Origin: Humulus lupulus
Taxonomy: Eukaryota; Streptophyta; Magnoliopsida; Rosales; Cannabaceae
Direction: 5' to 3'
Assembly (NCBI RefSeq): GCF_963169125.1
Contig: NC_084793.1
Span: forward strand, 92,771,071-92,835,070
DNA length: 64,000 nucleotides
The position numbers and the translations under genes were made by a program. The notes below the pieces were generated by a model. That model worked only from the letters and a program-made list of their open reading frames with translations, did no database searches and was not told the origin of the DNA. Shown here in pieces: positions 10,490-22,522 of this stretch (its first letter is position 1; each line of letters opens with the position of its first letter).

Positions 10490-12860
10490 AATATTGACTT
10501 ATATTTTAAAAGATATATTTAACATTTTAAGACCTATATTTTAAAATATAAACCACGTCTTTTTAAAATGTAAACTTCAAGATCTAAAATCTAAACCAGA
10601 ACTTTTTAAAATTTAAACCAAAAAGCATGAAATGTAAACCACTAGGCTCAAAGTCTAAACAAACTATGACACTTTAAAATGTAAAACACATTACTTAAAA
10701 TTTGAACCACAACTCTTTAAAATATAAACCACAAAACTTAAAATGTAAACCACTAGACTAAAAATCTAAACCACGTCTTTTTAAAATGTAAACCACAAGG
10801 CTTAAAATATAAACTACTAGGCTTAAAGTATAAACCACGACTCTTTAAAATGTAAGCTACTAGATTTAAAATATAAACCACAAGGCTTAAAATGTAAACT
10901 ACTAGGCTTAAAGTCTAAACCACAACCATTTCAAATGTAAACCACTAGATTTAAAATCTAAACCACATCTTTTTAAATGGTCGTGGTTTAACTTTTAAGC
11001 CTTGTAGTTTAAATTTTAAAAAGTCATGGTTTAAATTTTAAAAAGTCGTGGTTTAAATTTTAAGCCTTATGATTTAAATTTTAAGTCTTGTGGTTTAAAT
11101 TTTAAGGAGTTGTGGTTTACATTTTAAGTCTTGATGTTTACATTTTAAATGGACATGGTTTAGACTTTAAGTCTAATAGTTTAAATTTTAAGCATTGTGG
11201 TTTAGATTTTAAAGGATCATGGTATATATTTTACATGGTCGTGGTTTAGATTTTAAACTTAGTGGTTCAACTTTTAAGCCTTGTGGTTTAAATTTTCAAG
11301 AGTCATGATTTAAATGTCAAGTCTTGTAGTTTAAATTTTAAAGAGTCGTGATTTAAATTTTAAACCTTGTAATTTAAATTTTAAAGAGTCATGATTTAAA
11401 TTTTAGACCGTATGGTTTAAATTTTAAGCCTTGTGGTTTAAATTTTAAAGAGATGTAGTTTAAAGTTTAAGTCATGTGGTTTAAATTTTAATGAGTTGTA
11501 GTTTAAATTTTAATGAGTTGTAGTTTAAATTTTAAGCCTTGTGATTTAAATTTTAAATAGTCGTAGTTTAAATTTTAAGCCTTGTAGTTTGAATTTTAAA
11601 GACTACTGGTTTAAATTTTAAAAAGTCTCGATTTAGAATTTAAAGGATCATGGTTTATATTTTGTATGGTTGTGCTTTAGATTTTAAGCCTTGTGGTTTA
11701 AATTTTAAAAAGTCGTGGTTTAACTTTTAAGTCTTATGGTTTAAATTTTAAAAAGTCGTGGTTTAAATTTTAAGTTTTGTGGTTTAAATTTTAAGCATTG
11801 TGGTTTAAATTTTAAAGAGTCATGATTTAATTTTTAAGCCTTGTGGTTTAAATTTTAAAAAGTCGTTGTCTATATTTTAAAGGATCATGGTTTATATTTT
11901 ATATGATCGTGTTTTAAATTTTAAAAAGTCATGATTTAAATTTTAAGAATTGTGGTTTAAATTTCAACCCTTATGATTTAAATTTTAAAGAGTTGTGGTT
12001 TAAATTTTAAGTCTTGTCGATTAAATTTTAAAGACTAGTGGTTTAAGTTTTAAAGAATCACGGTTTAGATTTTAAAAGATCACAGTTTATATCATATATG
12101 GTCGTGGTTTAAATTTTAAGCCTATTAGTTGAACTTTTAAGCATTGTTGTTTAAATTTTAAAGAGTTGTGGTTTAAATTTTAAACCTTGTGTGGTTTAAA
12201 TTTTAAAAAGTTGTGGTTTAAATTGTTAGTCTTGTAGTTTAAATTTTAAAATGTTGTTGTTTAAATTTGAAGTGTTATGGTTTAATCTTGTGGTTTAAAT
12301 TTTAAAAAGACGTGGTTTAAATTTTAAGCCTAGTGGTTTAAATTTTAAAGAGTCATAGTTTAAATTTTAAGCCTTGTGGTTTAAATTTTAAAGAGACATA
12401 TTTTAAATTTTAAGCATTGTGTTTTAAATTTTAAGGCTTGTGGTTTAAATTTTAAAGACTAGTGATTTAAATTTTAAAGAATCGTGGTTTATATTTTAAA
12501 AGATCGTGATGTATATTTTATATAACATTGATTTAGATTTTAAGCCTCGTGGTTCAACTTTTAAGTCTCATGGTTTAAATTTTAAAGAGTCGTAGTTTAA
12601 ATTTTGAGGGTTATGGTTTAAATTTTATGCCTGTTGGTTTAAATTTTAAAGACTAGTAATTTTTATTTTAAATTTTGTTGTTTATATTTTAAAGAGTTGT
12701 GGTTTAGATTTTAAGTCTTGAGGTTAAACTTTTAAAGGTCATGTTTTAGATTTTCTGTCTTGAGATTTATATTTTAAATGATTGTACTTTAAATTTTAAA
12801 AGTTGTAATTTATATTTTAAGCATTGATATTTACATTTGAAATAATAATTTTTCATAAAA
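10490..12860. repeat. degenerate about 20-bp repeat array with an orientation switch
   Basis: The left 0.48 kb (10490-10975) repeats TGTAAACCACAAGGCTTAAA-like units. From 10976 to about 12850 the same unit is written as its reverse complement (TTTTAAGCCTTGTGGTTTAA). Unit length is about 19-20 bp; the variable part alternates among AAGCCTTG, GAGTCGTG and GACTAGTG types. The transcript of either strand could fold into a long hairpin around 10976. No protein is encoded and no transposon ends were identified. Confidence 0.85.
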
Positions 12861-13984
12861 TGAATACAATCTTATAAATACAGTTGTCACATACACATAT
12901 ATATGACAACATAAAAGTTATAGTTTTGCAATAGGAACTTTAGTTTCTATGAGTTATTTTAACAAATACTTAGAATGCATTTCAAAATTAGTACTATTTG
13001 AGCCTAGTATGAGTTGTTATGAGTATGGAATTCTTCTTTAGACATTTCAGCAAATAATTAGAATGTATTTTCAATTTAACTATCATATATACTACAACAA
13101 CAATTAAAATTATGTATTCAAATAAGGGTAATTTGATAAATCTCATGATAATAATGAGTAAAGTTTAACTAAATATATTTAGTGTCTAATTTTAGTTAAC
13201 TATTCCTAAAAATGTGTAGTTTTAATAAGACCTTACCGAACATTTTGAATAATTGTAGTATTTTTTTTCTAAATAAACATGATGGTAGAATGGGGTGTTT
13301 TACAAATAAATCTTATAATCAAGTGTTACAAATTAAAGGAGTTATTTCACTGTGAATTCTAGAAATTGAATACATTGATATGAAATAGAATCCTACATTA
13401 ATATCTTCTTCACGTAATTAGTAGAGCTTACATATTAAAATTCAAAAGGTAGTTATTCTAATATTTAAAATACAAATATATATCCAATCGGTTCCTAGAA
13501 GTGTGGAACTAATTCAAATTCAAATAAATGTGGTTTTAACCGTCATTCTGAGTATTCCCCGTACATACATGGTCAACGTGATACCAAGCAACTCTGCATC
13601 CAAGATAATGTTTTGTATTAACTTGATCGCTTTAAACATCTGGCTAATGCACCCGACCTAATCACCACATGACCAAATATATCTACCTTAAAGTCTTCAT
13701 GATGGTAAATTTGTTTGGGAAATTTGTTGTTATATGGTTGATAATCTAGTTAAATTTTTTAATATGTCAATATAAGTTATTATTCCAAATATATGACAAT
13801 TTTAATTATTTAGACAAAAATACCTTAACATTCAAACACCTATGTTCTCTCTCAATCTGAACTCTCTCTCTCTAACATCTCTAATTATCTCACTCTCTAA
13901 TTTTGTAGATCTCAAAAAAATACTAAAATTTAAAAAGGAAATCATCTGAAATAGACATTTAAGTGAAAAAATATGAACCTCCAA
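12861..13984. other. AT-rich spacer
   Basis: No recognisable coding sequence, LTR or terminal repeats. 13480-13660 is less AT-biased than its surroundings but gives no recognised protein. Confidence 0.45.
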
Positions 13985-14475
13985 AGTTTTCGTCAAATTT
14001 CAGTGCAGAGCATCGAAATTGCATCGAAAAAGCATCGTTTTGGACAAAAATCAAGTTTCCATGATTGCAATGCAATAGCATCAAAAAATCATTGATTTTG
14101 TATCGAAAAACTATCGAAAAAGACTCGTTTTGACTGAAAATCAAGTTTTCATAATTGTATCGAAACACTATCGATTTTGCATCGAAAAAACATCGTTTTG
14201 GTCAAAAAATAAGTTTTCATGATTGCATCACAAGAGCATCGAAACACCATCGATTTTATATCGAAACACCGTCAATTTTGCATTGAAAAAACATCATTTT
14301 GGCAAAAAAAAAACAAGTTTTCATGATTGCATCGCAAGAGCATCGAAACACCATCGCTTTTGCATCGAAAAAGTATCGTTTTTGCCAAATTTCAAGTTTC
14401 ATGATTGCATCGCAAGAGCATCGAAATTGCATCGATTTTGCATCAAAAAAGCATCGTTTTGATGCAATTTATATG
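13985..14475. repeat. CATCGATTTTGCATCG-type repeat array
   Basis: Short imperfect repeats of GCATCGAAAAAGCATCG, CATCGTTTTGG and TTTCATGATTGCATCG, with larger units of about 60-90 bp that repeat three to four times between 14040 and 14460. Apparent ORFs here on both strands come from the repeat itself. Confidence 0.75.
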
Positions 14476-14928
14476 TTTTTTTATGGTGTTTTGATGAAAT
14501 TTTGATGTTTTTTTCTATGTTAAAGAACAGTTTACCAATTCGTTCTAAATTTATTATACTCGCTATTATATCGAGCAAACATATTTGTTGTTGCAATAGC
14601 AAGAGTTGATAAATATTGTTGTACCTTTGGTGCAAGAGTCGGTGGTTGATTCGAAGGTCGTTGGTTGAGTCCAAAACTTTCTCGATGACCACGACAAACA
14701 CCGAAAATAGTATCAACAATTTCTTGCTCGTCTATATTGGTAGGTGAAGTAAGCCACTTGCACTGGCCATCTCCTGAGTTTTAGTCATCTTCAGTAGCAC
14801 CATATCATTCTACAAGTATGTAAAAGTAAAAAATTATTAATATTATAAAATGAGATATAGCTAAAAATTATTAAATTTTTATATTAAATGCTTACATAAC
14901 ATTTTTCTGCATCCTAATATATATCCAA
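14476..14928 (-). other. spacer with a possible transposase remnant
   Basis: On the minus strand, about 14730-14600, one frame reads EIVDTIFGVCRGHRESFGL, which loosely resembles the C-terminal region of plant CACTA-associated (PTTA/En-Spm) proteins. It is short and bordered by stops, so this is only a hint. Confidence 0.2.
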
Positions 14929-16080
14929 TATTAGAGATATAAATATTGCCTCAATGGAAATAGAAAAAACTAGTACAAAAGACGTGATTATTGATTAAAT
15001 AAGTTAAAACTCTATTGTAAAAAGTACATGTAAATATAGAAAGATGTAAATGAAAAGAGTAATAGAAAATATAACTCTATAACAAAAGGATACAAATAAA
15101 CTAAAGGATGCAGAACAAAAGATATAAATGGAAGTACAACTTTATAAAAAAAGATACAACTAAATATAAAAGAAGAAATGAGAAGATGAAACAAAAGAAG
15201 TAAAAGAATAAGATAAAAGCAAGAACAGGAATAGAAACAACTCTATCACTCACACCATCAAAGTGAAGAGCATTGAGGATCACCAACTTGAACAAGGTTT
15301 ACAACCTTTGTCTAAAAGTTTATTTCTCTCTATCTCAAGCACTAAGGGAACTCTCACAATTGGAAATAGCTCTCTGGAATAAACAAGCCTCTAGGTGAAT
15401 TTCTAGCCAAGTGCACTACTGGATATAAATTGGTGTGTCTTTCAAGTGAGCAATAGGCTCCTATTTATAGAGTTTTGAGACACCCTTTGAATTTCAAATT
15501 CCACCAACCCTCACTCCTGTTACAAATATTTGATGAGATGTTTATGGAATTAAAAAAAAAGTTTTGGGAGTTAATTGAGGTGTTAGAACCGTTCAAACTT
15601 GAAAACTTGAAGTTGGGATTGGCTGTCGCCATCCCAGGTCGCGGCTTGGGATGTTCCTGGTCGCGACCGCTAGTATCGGACCCCCAGGCCGCAGCTTGGA
15701 ACACTCATAGCCGCGACCACCAGGCTTTTTCAGCAATTCCAACTTTACATTTTTCAAAATGCCTCAATAACCTTCCCACATGATTTTGTAACCTCCATAC
15801 ACATTATGGGAGTTAAAATCACATCTCCAACAACTATATCACTTATGGCTTTGTGAAATTCAAACACAAAATGTGTAACACATAATCTACACATAATTGG
15901 GTAATATTTGGGAGTTACAAATTTGTAACTGATTTTGTAACCTCAAATATGTTACACATTTGGATATTCACACTATCCAAAAAAATGTAACTCTCATATA
16001 TATATATATTATGTTACATTATGTGACACACCTTCTCACATTATTTAATCTAAATATTATATTATATAAATAATATAGCA
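14929..16080 (-). repeat. 3' LTR of a minus-strand retrotransposon, same family as the solo LTR at 3911
   Basis: It shares long stretches with 3911-5048, for example AAAGTGAAGAGCATTGAGG and GATCACCAACTTGAACAAGG. The right end (TAATATAGCA) is followed by TTCCCCCACT, which on the minus strand is a polypurine tract AGTGGGGGAA immediately before the LTR start. That makes this the 3' LTR. It has a CTATAAA box on the minus strand near 15467. A GC-rich block at 15625-15715 parallels that in the solo LTR. The left end is degraded, so that boundary is approximate. Confidence 0.75.
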
Positions 16081-16593
16081 TTCCCCCACTAGATTAAATA
16101 ATTCACCTTTTGTAACACTTATTTAATAAATCAAACATTATATTTAAAATATAACATTCCCCCCCACTTGATTAAATAATTACTCTCTCTTATGGAAGTC
16201 ATTTCATTGCATTGGTGCATAAAGTAAAGTGTTTTTCAACTTGAACTTTACTATAGTGTAATTTCCACAAAGTTTGTTGAAAATTTGGTTGTACTTGGCA
16301 TTGAACCAACTTTTCTTAATAACAAACCGGTGATAACACACACACATTTGCTATGTTCACTTGAGAGACATCTATGTCTCACTTTGTACGGTTAATGACC
16401 ATGTGCACTTTTCATTCATGGACGTTCATGAGAATACTCACATTTATCATGAGAGGCGGCACCACCCCTAGGTCTATATAGGTAGAACTCTTACAATATT
16501 TTGTTCCCATAAAATATTTGTCTTCTAAATATTTAGTTCTATTAAAAAGCCTCTCAATTTTAACCCTCAATTTGGTAACTCACAAGTTCTCAT
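16081..16593 (-). other. 3' internal region of the same retrotransposon, truncated
   Basis: It begins with the polypurine tract at 16081-16090. A second tract joined to a short LTR-start-like sequence (ATATAACA then TTCCCCCCCACTTGATTAAA) lies at about 16150-16175, so the LTR/polypurine junction is duplicated. The rest is non-coding 3' leader, cut at 16594 by a copia LTR. Confidence 0.6.
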
Positions 16594-18756
16594 TGTTGGA
16601 AAAAACAATCAGAGTGCACAACGAAAATGGCGTGGTGGGCACAACGAAAATTATTAAACACAAAAATTTTCGATCTCTCATATAAACAGTTTATATGTTC
16701 AAGAAAACATTTAGACAGGAAAAACTAATGTGCAATATCATTAATCATGCAACATATTTATAAGTATACACATACTTACATACATCATATGCACATTTAT
16801 ACAAATATTTAAGAACATAAATATTTACCTCTTGAAGCCTACCAAGAGTCCCTGGGTCTTTTTGTATATATATCGATCTTCCTATCAAACGCTTTGAGTA
16901 CTCAAACCACAATCTTCCAAAGTGTTATCTACACCTCAAGATGTGTGTGGGCACATAGAGAACAAGGGTTTGTAATTTTGAAATCACAAGTATATCTCAA
17001 CTCATGAGAACTTGGATTAAGGCTTGAGAAGGATTAGAATAAAAGAAGAAGAAGACGACAATTTCTAGTTGGACAAATTCGGAAACTTTTTATGAATTAC
17101 CACTCTTGTTTTCTTCTTCTTATTACATAATATATATTAGAGATTATATATTACCTTATTATTCATAATAATATTAGTAATAATATCATAATAATGATAA
17201 GAATTGATTTAGGTAATTTCTAACTTACCAAATTTGAAAAATTCTATTTTCAAATTATTAATTAATTAAATAAATTAAATAAAAACAACACAGAGACTTT
17301 ATTTGTATTGTCTTACACTTCTAGGGATATTGTATTTTTCTTTTATTTATCTATTTAATTAAAATCAATCATTCCACAAAATATGGTATTATTTTTTTAA
17401 GGAAAAGATCACAACCATATTTCAATATTTAAATTTTAAATTTAAAATTCAAAATTCAAAATTCAAATTGATGATCATCATTACCATCATCTTTTAAAAT
17501 TCAATAAATCAAAAACTATTTTGACATACCAATTTTATTTTCTCCCACTCAAATAAAATAATTAATTTATTTATATATATTTCGAATTTCTATATTTAAA
17601 TAAATAAATATATTTTTGAAAATTTAATAATTAATTATAAAACATAAATGATCATATAATTGTATATTTGACCCAAAGAATAAACTTTTTCTCAAATTTC
17701 CAAATTACAGTTTTACCCTTGTATCGACTCTTACCTTGATATAGTGTTGATAGAGCCACCTTGGGGACCTATGGACCTATAATATCAAGCTTCAATAAAT
17801 ATTAAATTATTAATAAAAAATCTTTGATTTAATAATCATATTTATTAATTTAATGATTACTCCCACTATAAATATGAGATTGAACTCTTGATAATTATAT
17901 ACATATATTTACAAAGTACTTTATTAAATAATAAAACGTCCATTTATATAATCATTACATGCAACGTTAATCATCTATTAATGGTTCATAATTAAAAGGG
18001 AATAAAATTACTATTTTAACCCTTTTAGCTATATCTTGTTCCTCGTGTACCATTGACTTTACTAGTGAAGGTTGTGTCACAACAAGTTTGCGACGTGAGC
18101 ACTCATAACATTTTCAGTTCCAAAAGTCAACCCAATAGGGAACCATTATCCAATCTATAAGAAGGTATAGATTCTATATTTGTTAAATTATGTCCCCAAC
18201 CATATATATATTATTGAGTCGCCAAAACAATTGTTCTTAGCCTGATCATTCTGACAAACCTTAACTCATGAATCAAAGGATCAGAAGACATATATAGGAG
18301 TTCATAGTGACCTCAGGATTAAGATCACCGTGTATTTGATCATCATTTGATGTGTTTAATTAATACTATGAAATGATGTCTAAACAAGTATTAACAAATC
18401 ACATTTGGTCCAGTTCTATGTATCACTATATATAAAGTACATTCACTAAAGAGTCCTACTACACTAGTGACCCGGATCTAGGTTACTTGTATTCATAATA
18501 CTAGGGAACCGTACTAGCAGTAATTAATCTAAAGATTCCATAACTTTATTTTACTGCGAACTGTTTTATGTTTATTATCTTAGTCTCGATCATCTCATAC
18601 CAATATGAGATTAAGACCACATAGATAAACTTTGAAATTTTCTGATATTTACTTAATATTATCAACATAATATCGGACATAGTCTATATATATAATAATT
18701 TAATTCAATTATTTATTTCATTTAAATCATTTGTCAACTACAATTGCTTTAAGGAC
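16594..18756 (-). repeat. Ty1/copia LTR, minus orientation, nearly complete
   Basis: The left end TGTTGGAAAAA is the complement of the LTR 3' end TTTTTCCAACA seen at 47638 and 54887. The sequence then follows the reverse complement of 52619-54887 for about 2.1 kb up to CAATTGCTTTAAGG. The last about 20 bp before the expected terminus are missing; at about 18756 it jumps into the middle of a second LTR copy, which indicates a deletion joining two LTRs. Confidence 0.8.
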
Positions 18757-19539
18757 ACAAAATAAAGTGTTAATCTTTTTAAGGAAAACATGACAATCAT
18801 ATTTCAAAATTCAAAATTCAAATTGATGATCATCATTTTTTTAAATTCAATAAATCAAAAACGAATTTTCACTTACCAATTTTATTTTCTCTCACTCAAA
18901 TAAAATAATTAATTTAAAAAATTAATTAATTAATTTATATATATGAAATTCGAAATTTACATATTTAAATTAATAAATATATGTTCAATAATTAATAATT
19001 AATTCCAAGTTAATTATTCAACCTCAATTATCATATAATTGTATACTTGACCCGAAGAATAAAATTCTTCTCAAATTCTCAAATTAAAGTCATACCCTTG
19101 TATCAACTCTTACCTTGATATGATGTTGATAGAGTCACCACGGGGACTTATTGTAAAGACCCGACTAACTTAAAGACCTCGGACCTTTAAAAAATACTAA
19201 AACAACAACTACTATCTTTTGGATATATATACATAAAATAATAAAACTTTACTATAGAAAATCCAAAATAAGGGATCTTATTTTTTATACATAAAATCAT
19301 AAAGAAAAATTAAACCGTTATTTTTAAATGTTCAAATACTAAATGCGGAAATCATAAATACATAATAAAAAGACTCAAGGGTCAACGTTATCCTCGATCG
19401 ATTCCATCGGTTCATTCGTTTAGTCCTCACCCGATACACATGCCAAAGTCGCCATGGTTCCGTCCCGCCTCCCCATATTCATTCACTTCACAATCTAAAT
19501 AAAAAGGAACTACTATAAAACTGGGCTTTCCCGACACCC

Positions 19540-19887
19540 AACCACGACAGTCAACTCTGTTGACTGTCGTAATTCCTTAGCGGGACTCTACGCCGACAGT
19601 TAAAAACTGTAGGCATGGAGACCAATGTCGACAGCTAATAACATTTACCGTTGCTTTTGACTGTCACTATTGACCCCAACGCCGACAGTTAATTCTAAAC
19701 CAATGCCGACAGTTAAAATTTGTCGTTATTGACCCCAACGTCAACAGTTAATTCGAGACCAATGCCGACAGTTAAAATGTGTCGTTATTGACCCCAACAC
19801 CAACAGATAATTCGAGACCAATGCCGACAGTTAAAATGTGTCGCTATTGACCCCAACGCCAACAGTTAATAAAAGTCCAATGCCGAC
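19540..19887. repeat. left subterminal repeats of the CACTA-like element
   Basis: About four to five units of roughly 59 bp, each with ATGCCGACAGTTAAAATGTG and TTGACCCCAACGCCAACAG. The right end of the array is cut by the gypsy LTR at 19888. Confidence 0.8.
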
Positions 19888-22522
19888 TATAACGCCCCAA
19901 CTCCTGGGACCGTTACGGTGTGCCTTGTAAACAGTGCAAAACTCGCTAATCGAGTCATTTGGCCAAATCGTGTAACTAAGTATGATTAGCGGTTTAGGGT
20001 TTAAACATTTTGGTTAAGATGTAACGTTTCACTAGAACGTTTAACCTATACATTGGGATCCCAAAAATATAATTTCAGAGTTTATTACAGAAAATATTTA
20101 CAGCAGGCCGTACTAAGCGGCAAAACAGGGTTCAACCTTAGTTCCACTTTAAACCTCGGCCGTGGAGGACGAGCAGCTGCATATGTACACATCACCACCT
20201 AAGCTCTTCAACTCAAGGATGGTCCAGCTTCCTCTTGCCTTTACCTGCACCACGTAGCACCCGTGAGCCGAAGCCCAGCAAGAAAACAAAATAAAGCATG
20301 ATATAATATCAACAACGATCATAATAACCATTCAGGACTATCAGTCCAAGCAAATAGGTGACAATAGCCAAAAGTCACAATAATGAGCATCGCTCCTTCT
20401 AGCCATGTGACAATAGGGTCACCAGGGCTTAACTGATACATGATCCTTTCATAAGTTTGATTAGGACAAATGCAAGGTGATTAGTCACCAACATAACCTT
20501 CCTCACGACTCTAGAGTCGAAACTATGGACAACGTCCCTTAGCCATGTGACAAACGGTCACCGGGGTCATATACCTTGGCCATAAACATCTGGTCATAGA
20601 CCAGGCAAGCGCTTATAAGTTCTTCAACCCTAGGGTCGGTCTAGCACTAATGCCATAGAGCCATTCAATGCGTAATCATCGACCTTAGGGACGGTCTAGC
20701 ATTAATGCCATAGAGCCATTCAATGCGTAATCATCGACCTTAGGTTCGGTCTAGCATTAATGCCATAGAGCCATTCAATGCGTAATTCTCGACTTTAGAG
20801 TCGGTCCCTGACTATTCAGTGTCGATCACAAGTAAGACATGCCACCAATCACATATTTCATGTTCCATATCCATAAACGAGGCATTTAGCATGCTTACTA
20901 AACAGGTATTAGTGCTATTAGGGCCATGCATAAACACATAAGCTCAAGCTCTGGACAATATCATACTCAGTATATAAAGCATGTCCCAATCACATGTTTC
21001 TCATGCATCATATGCAATATATCCAGCAATCCAACATGCACCAATAACAGCCATGCATGTCACGTTTCATAGTCAACCAACATGCATCAAGTATATCCAT
21101 GCATGTCATACATAATAATCAACCGACATGCATCAATAATAACCCCGCATGTCATACTCAATAATCAACCAACATGCATCATAATAGCCATGCATGTCAT
21201 GCATAATAATCAACCGACATACACCAGTAATAGCCATGCATGTCTCATATACACAGGGTGCAGTTTTCTTACCTTTGGTCCAAGCACAGGTTACCAACAA
21301 ACGAGCCACAAGAACGATCCCGATTCCAAGCCTCTAGTGATGACCTAGTCACAACCATAATATAAAACCTCATCAAAATGAGTAATTAAATACTTCCAAA
21401 CCCAACCCAAGCCTCCGGGACGTCGAATCCCACTCAACTAGGTAGTAGGATCGATCCTAGGCCCTTAGAGTTAAGTTCCCATCACAAAAACCACCATTTA
21501 GTATTTTTTTTCCCTTAAGGGCCGCGGCCCTACATGGACCATGTCGCGGCCCGCCCCCCTGGCAGAGCCTCCTCCACCTTCTTCAAGCTAGGGCCGCGGC
21601 GCACAAGAACAGGGCCGCGACCCAACCTCGAACCAGCCATTTTTTCTTCGTTTTCCACTTTTAAAACCTTCCAAAGACCTATCCAAACATCACCAAATCC
21701 CAAAATCAAAGTTCCCAAACATCCCCATGATCCAAAACCCATAAAACCCAAGTCTCAAATCACCCAAAAACACATCAAAACACAAAATCCAATTCTAGCT
21801 TAAAACTTTTAAAAACTTAAAACTTAAAACTTGAATTACCTCCGATTGAGTTGTTTCCAACTAAATCCTCTGGCTAATAAGCTTCTAATCTTTCCTAGGA
21901 TCGCTATGCCTCGATCCTCGCTTGAATCCGAGTCCTAGAACTCAAGTTACCTTCGAAAATGCGATCGGGAGACGAAAAGGGAACTTTTTGAGAGAGAGAA
22001 CGTACAGAACGCTCTTTTTATTTCTTAAAAAGGTTACTTCAAGCTTAAGTAGCTTCCAATAAAACCTAGTGCTCGGGGTCCCGAAAACACCCCCGGGGAT
22101 ATTATAGTCAAAACTTCCAGAATTTCCCCCTGATCTTACTAACTCCCAATTTATCACCAAATATTTATTCTCATTACCCAATAACCCGGTAATGCTCTAA
22201 ATACCCCTTGACTTACTCCAAGTCAAGCTTAAATCCTGTTGTGACTTTCCCACTAGCTTACCTCCTAGGATCGTCTTGTGCTGGGTAACCCTGGCATAAC
22301 CAAATAATAACAAAGCACCACGCCCATTTCACATATATGCAAAGAATGCCCGAAATGGCCAAAATATGAAAATCACCCAATTACCCAGAAATGGGTTCAC
22401 ATGCATATTTAATACACCTAAATATGCAATATTATCATTTAATAACACAATAAAGGAATTATGGCCCTCCCGACCTCCTAATCAAGGTCCTTAAACCTTA
22501 TTAGGAAATTTGGGACATTACA
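19888..22522 (-). repeat. 3' LTR of the gag-only gypsy element
   Basis: The partner copy is at 26510-29143, offset 6622 bp. Outer end reads TATAACGCC instead of TGTAACGCC. It contains three to four 55-bp tandem units (about 20626-20805), four 46-bp units with CATGCATG palindromes (about 21074-21250), a GC-rich block with GGGCCGCGGCCC (21519-21625), and a conserved GGCTTCGGCTCACGGGTGCT block on the minus strand near 20260. Confidence 0.9.

Noticed and set aside
10490..12860. CRISPR-like or centromeric satellite array
   Set aside because: Units are too short and degenerate, no spacers, and orientation flips; host is a plant nuclear genome.
13959..14505. Three open frames with His/Asn/Ser-rich repeats
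   Set aside because: Products of the CATCG repeat array read in different frames.
20149..20331. Small frame repeated in both LTRs and similar to 59027-59299
   Set aside because: The shared peptide follows from a conserved DNA block; the rest of the frames differ and there is no start context shared.
21530..21803. Frames over the GC-rich LTR block on both strands
   Set aside because: Duplicated exactly at 28152-28425 because the LTRs are duplicated; no domain.
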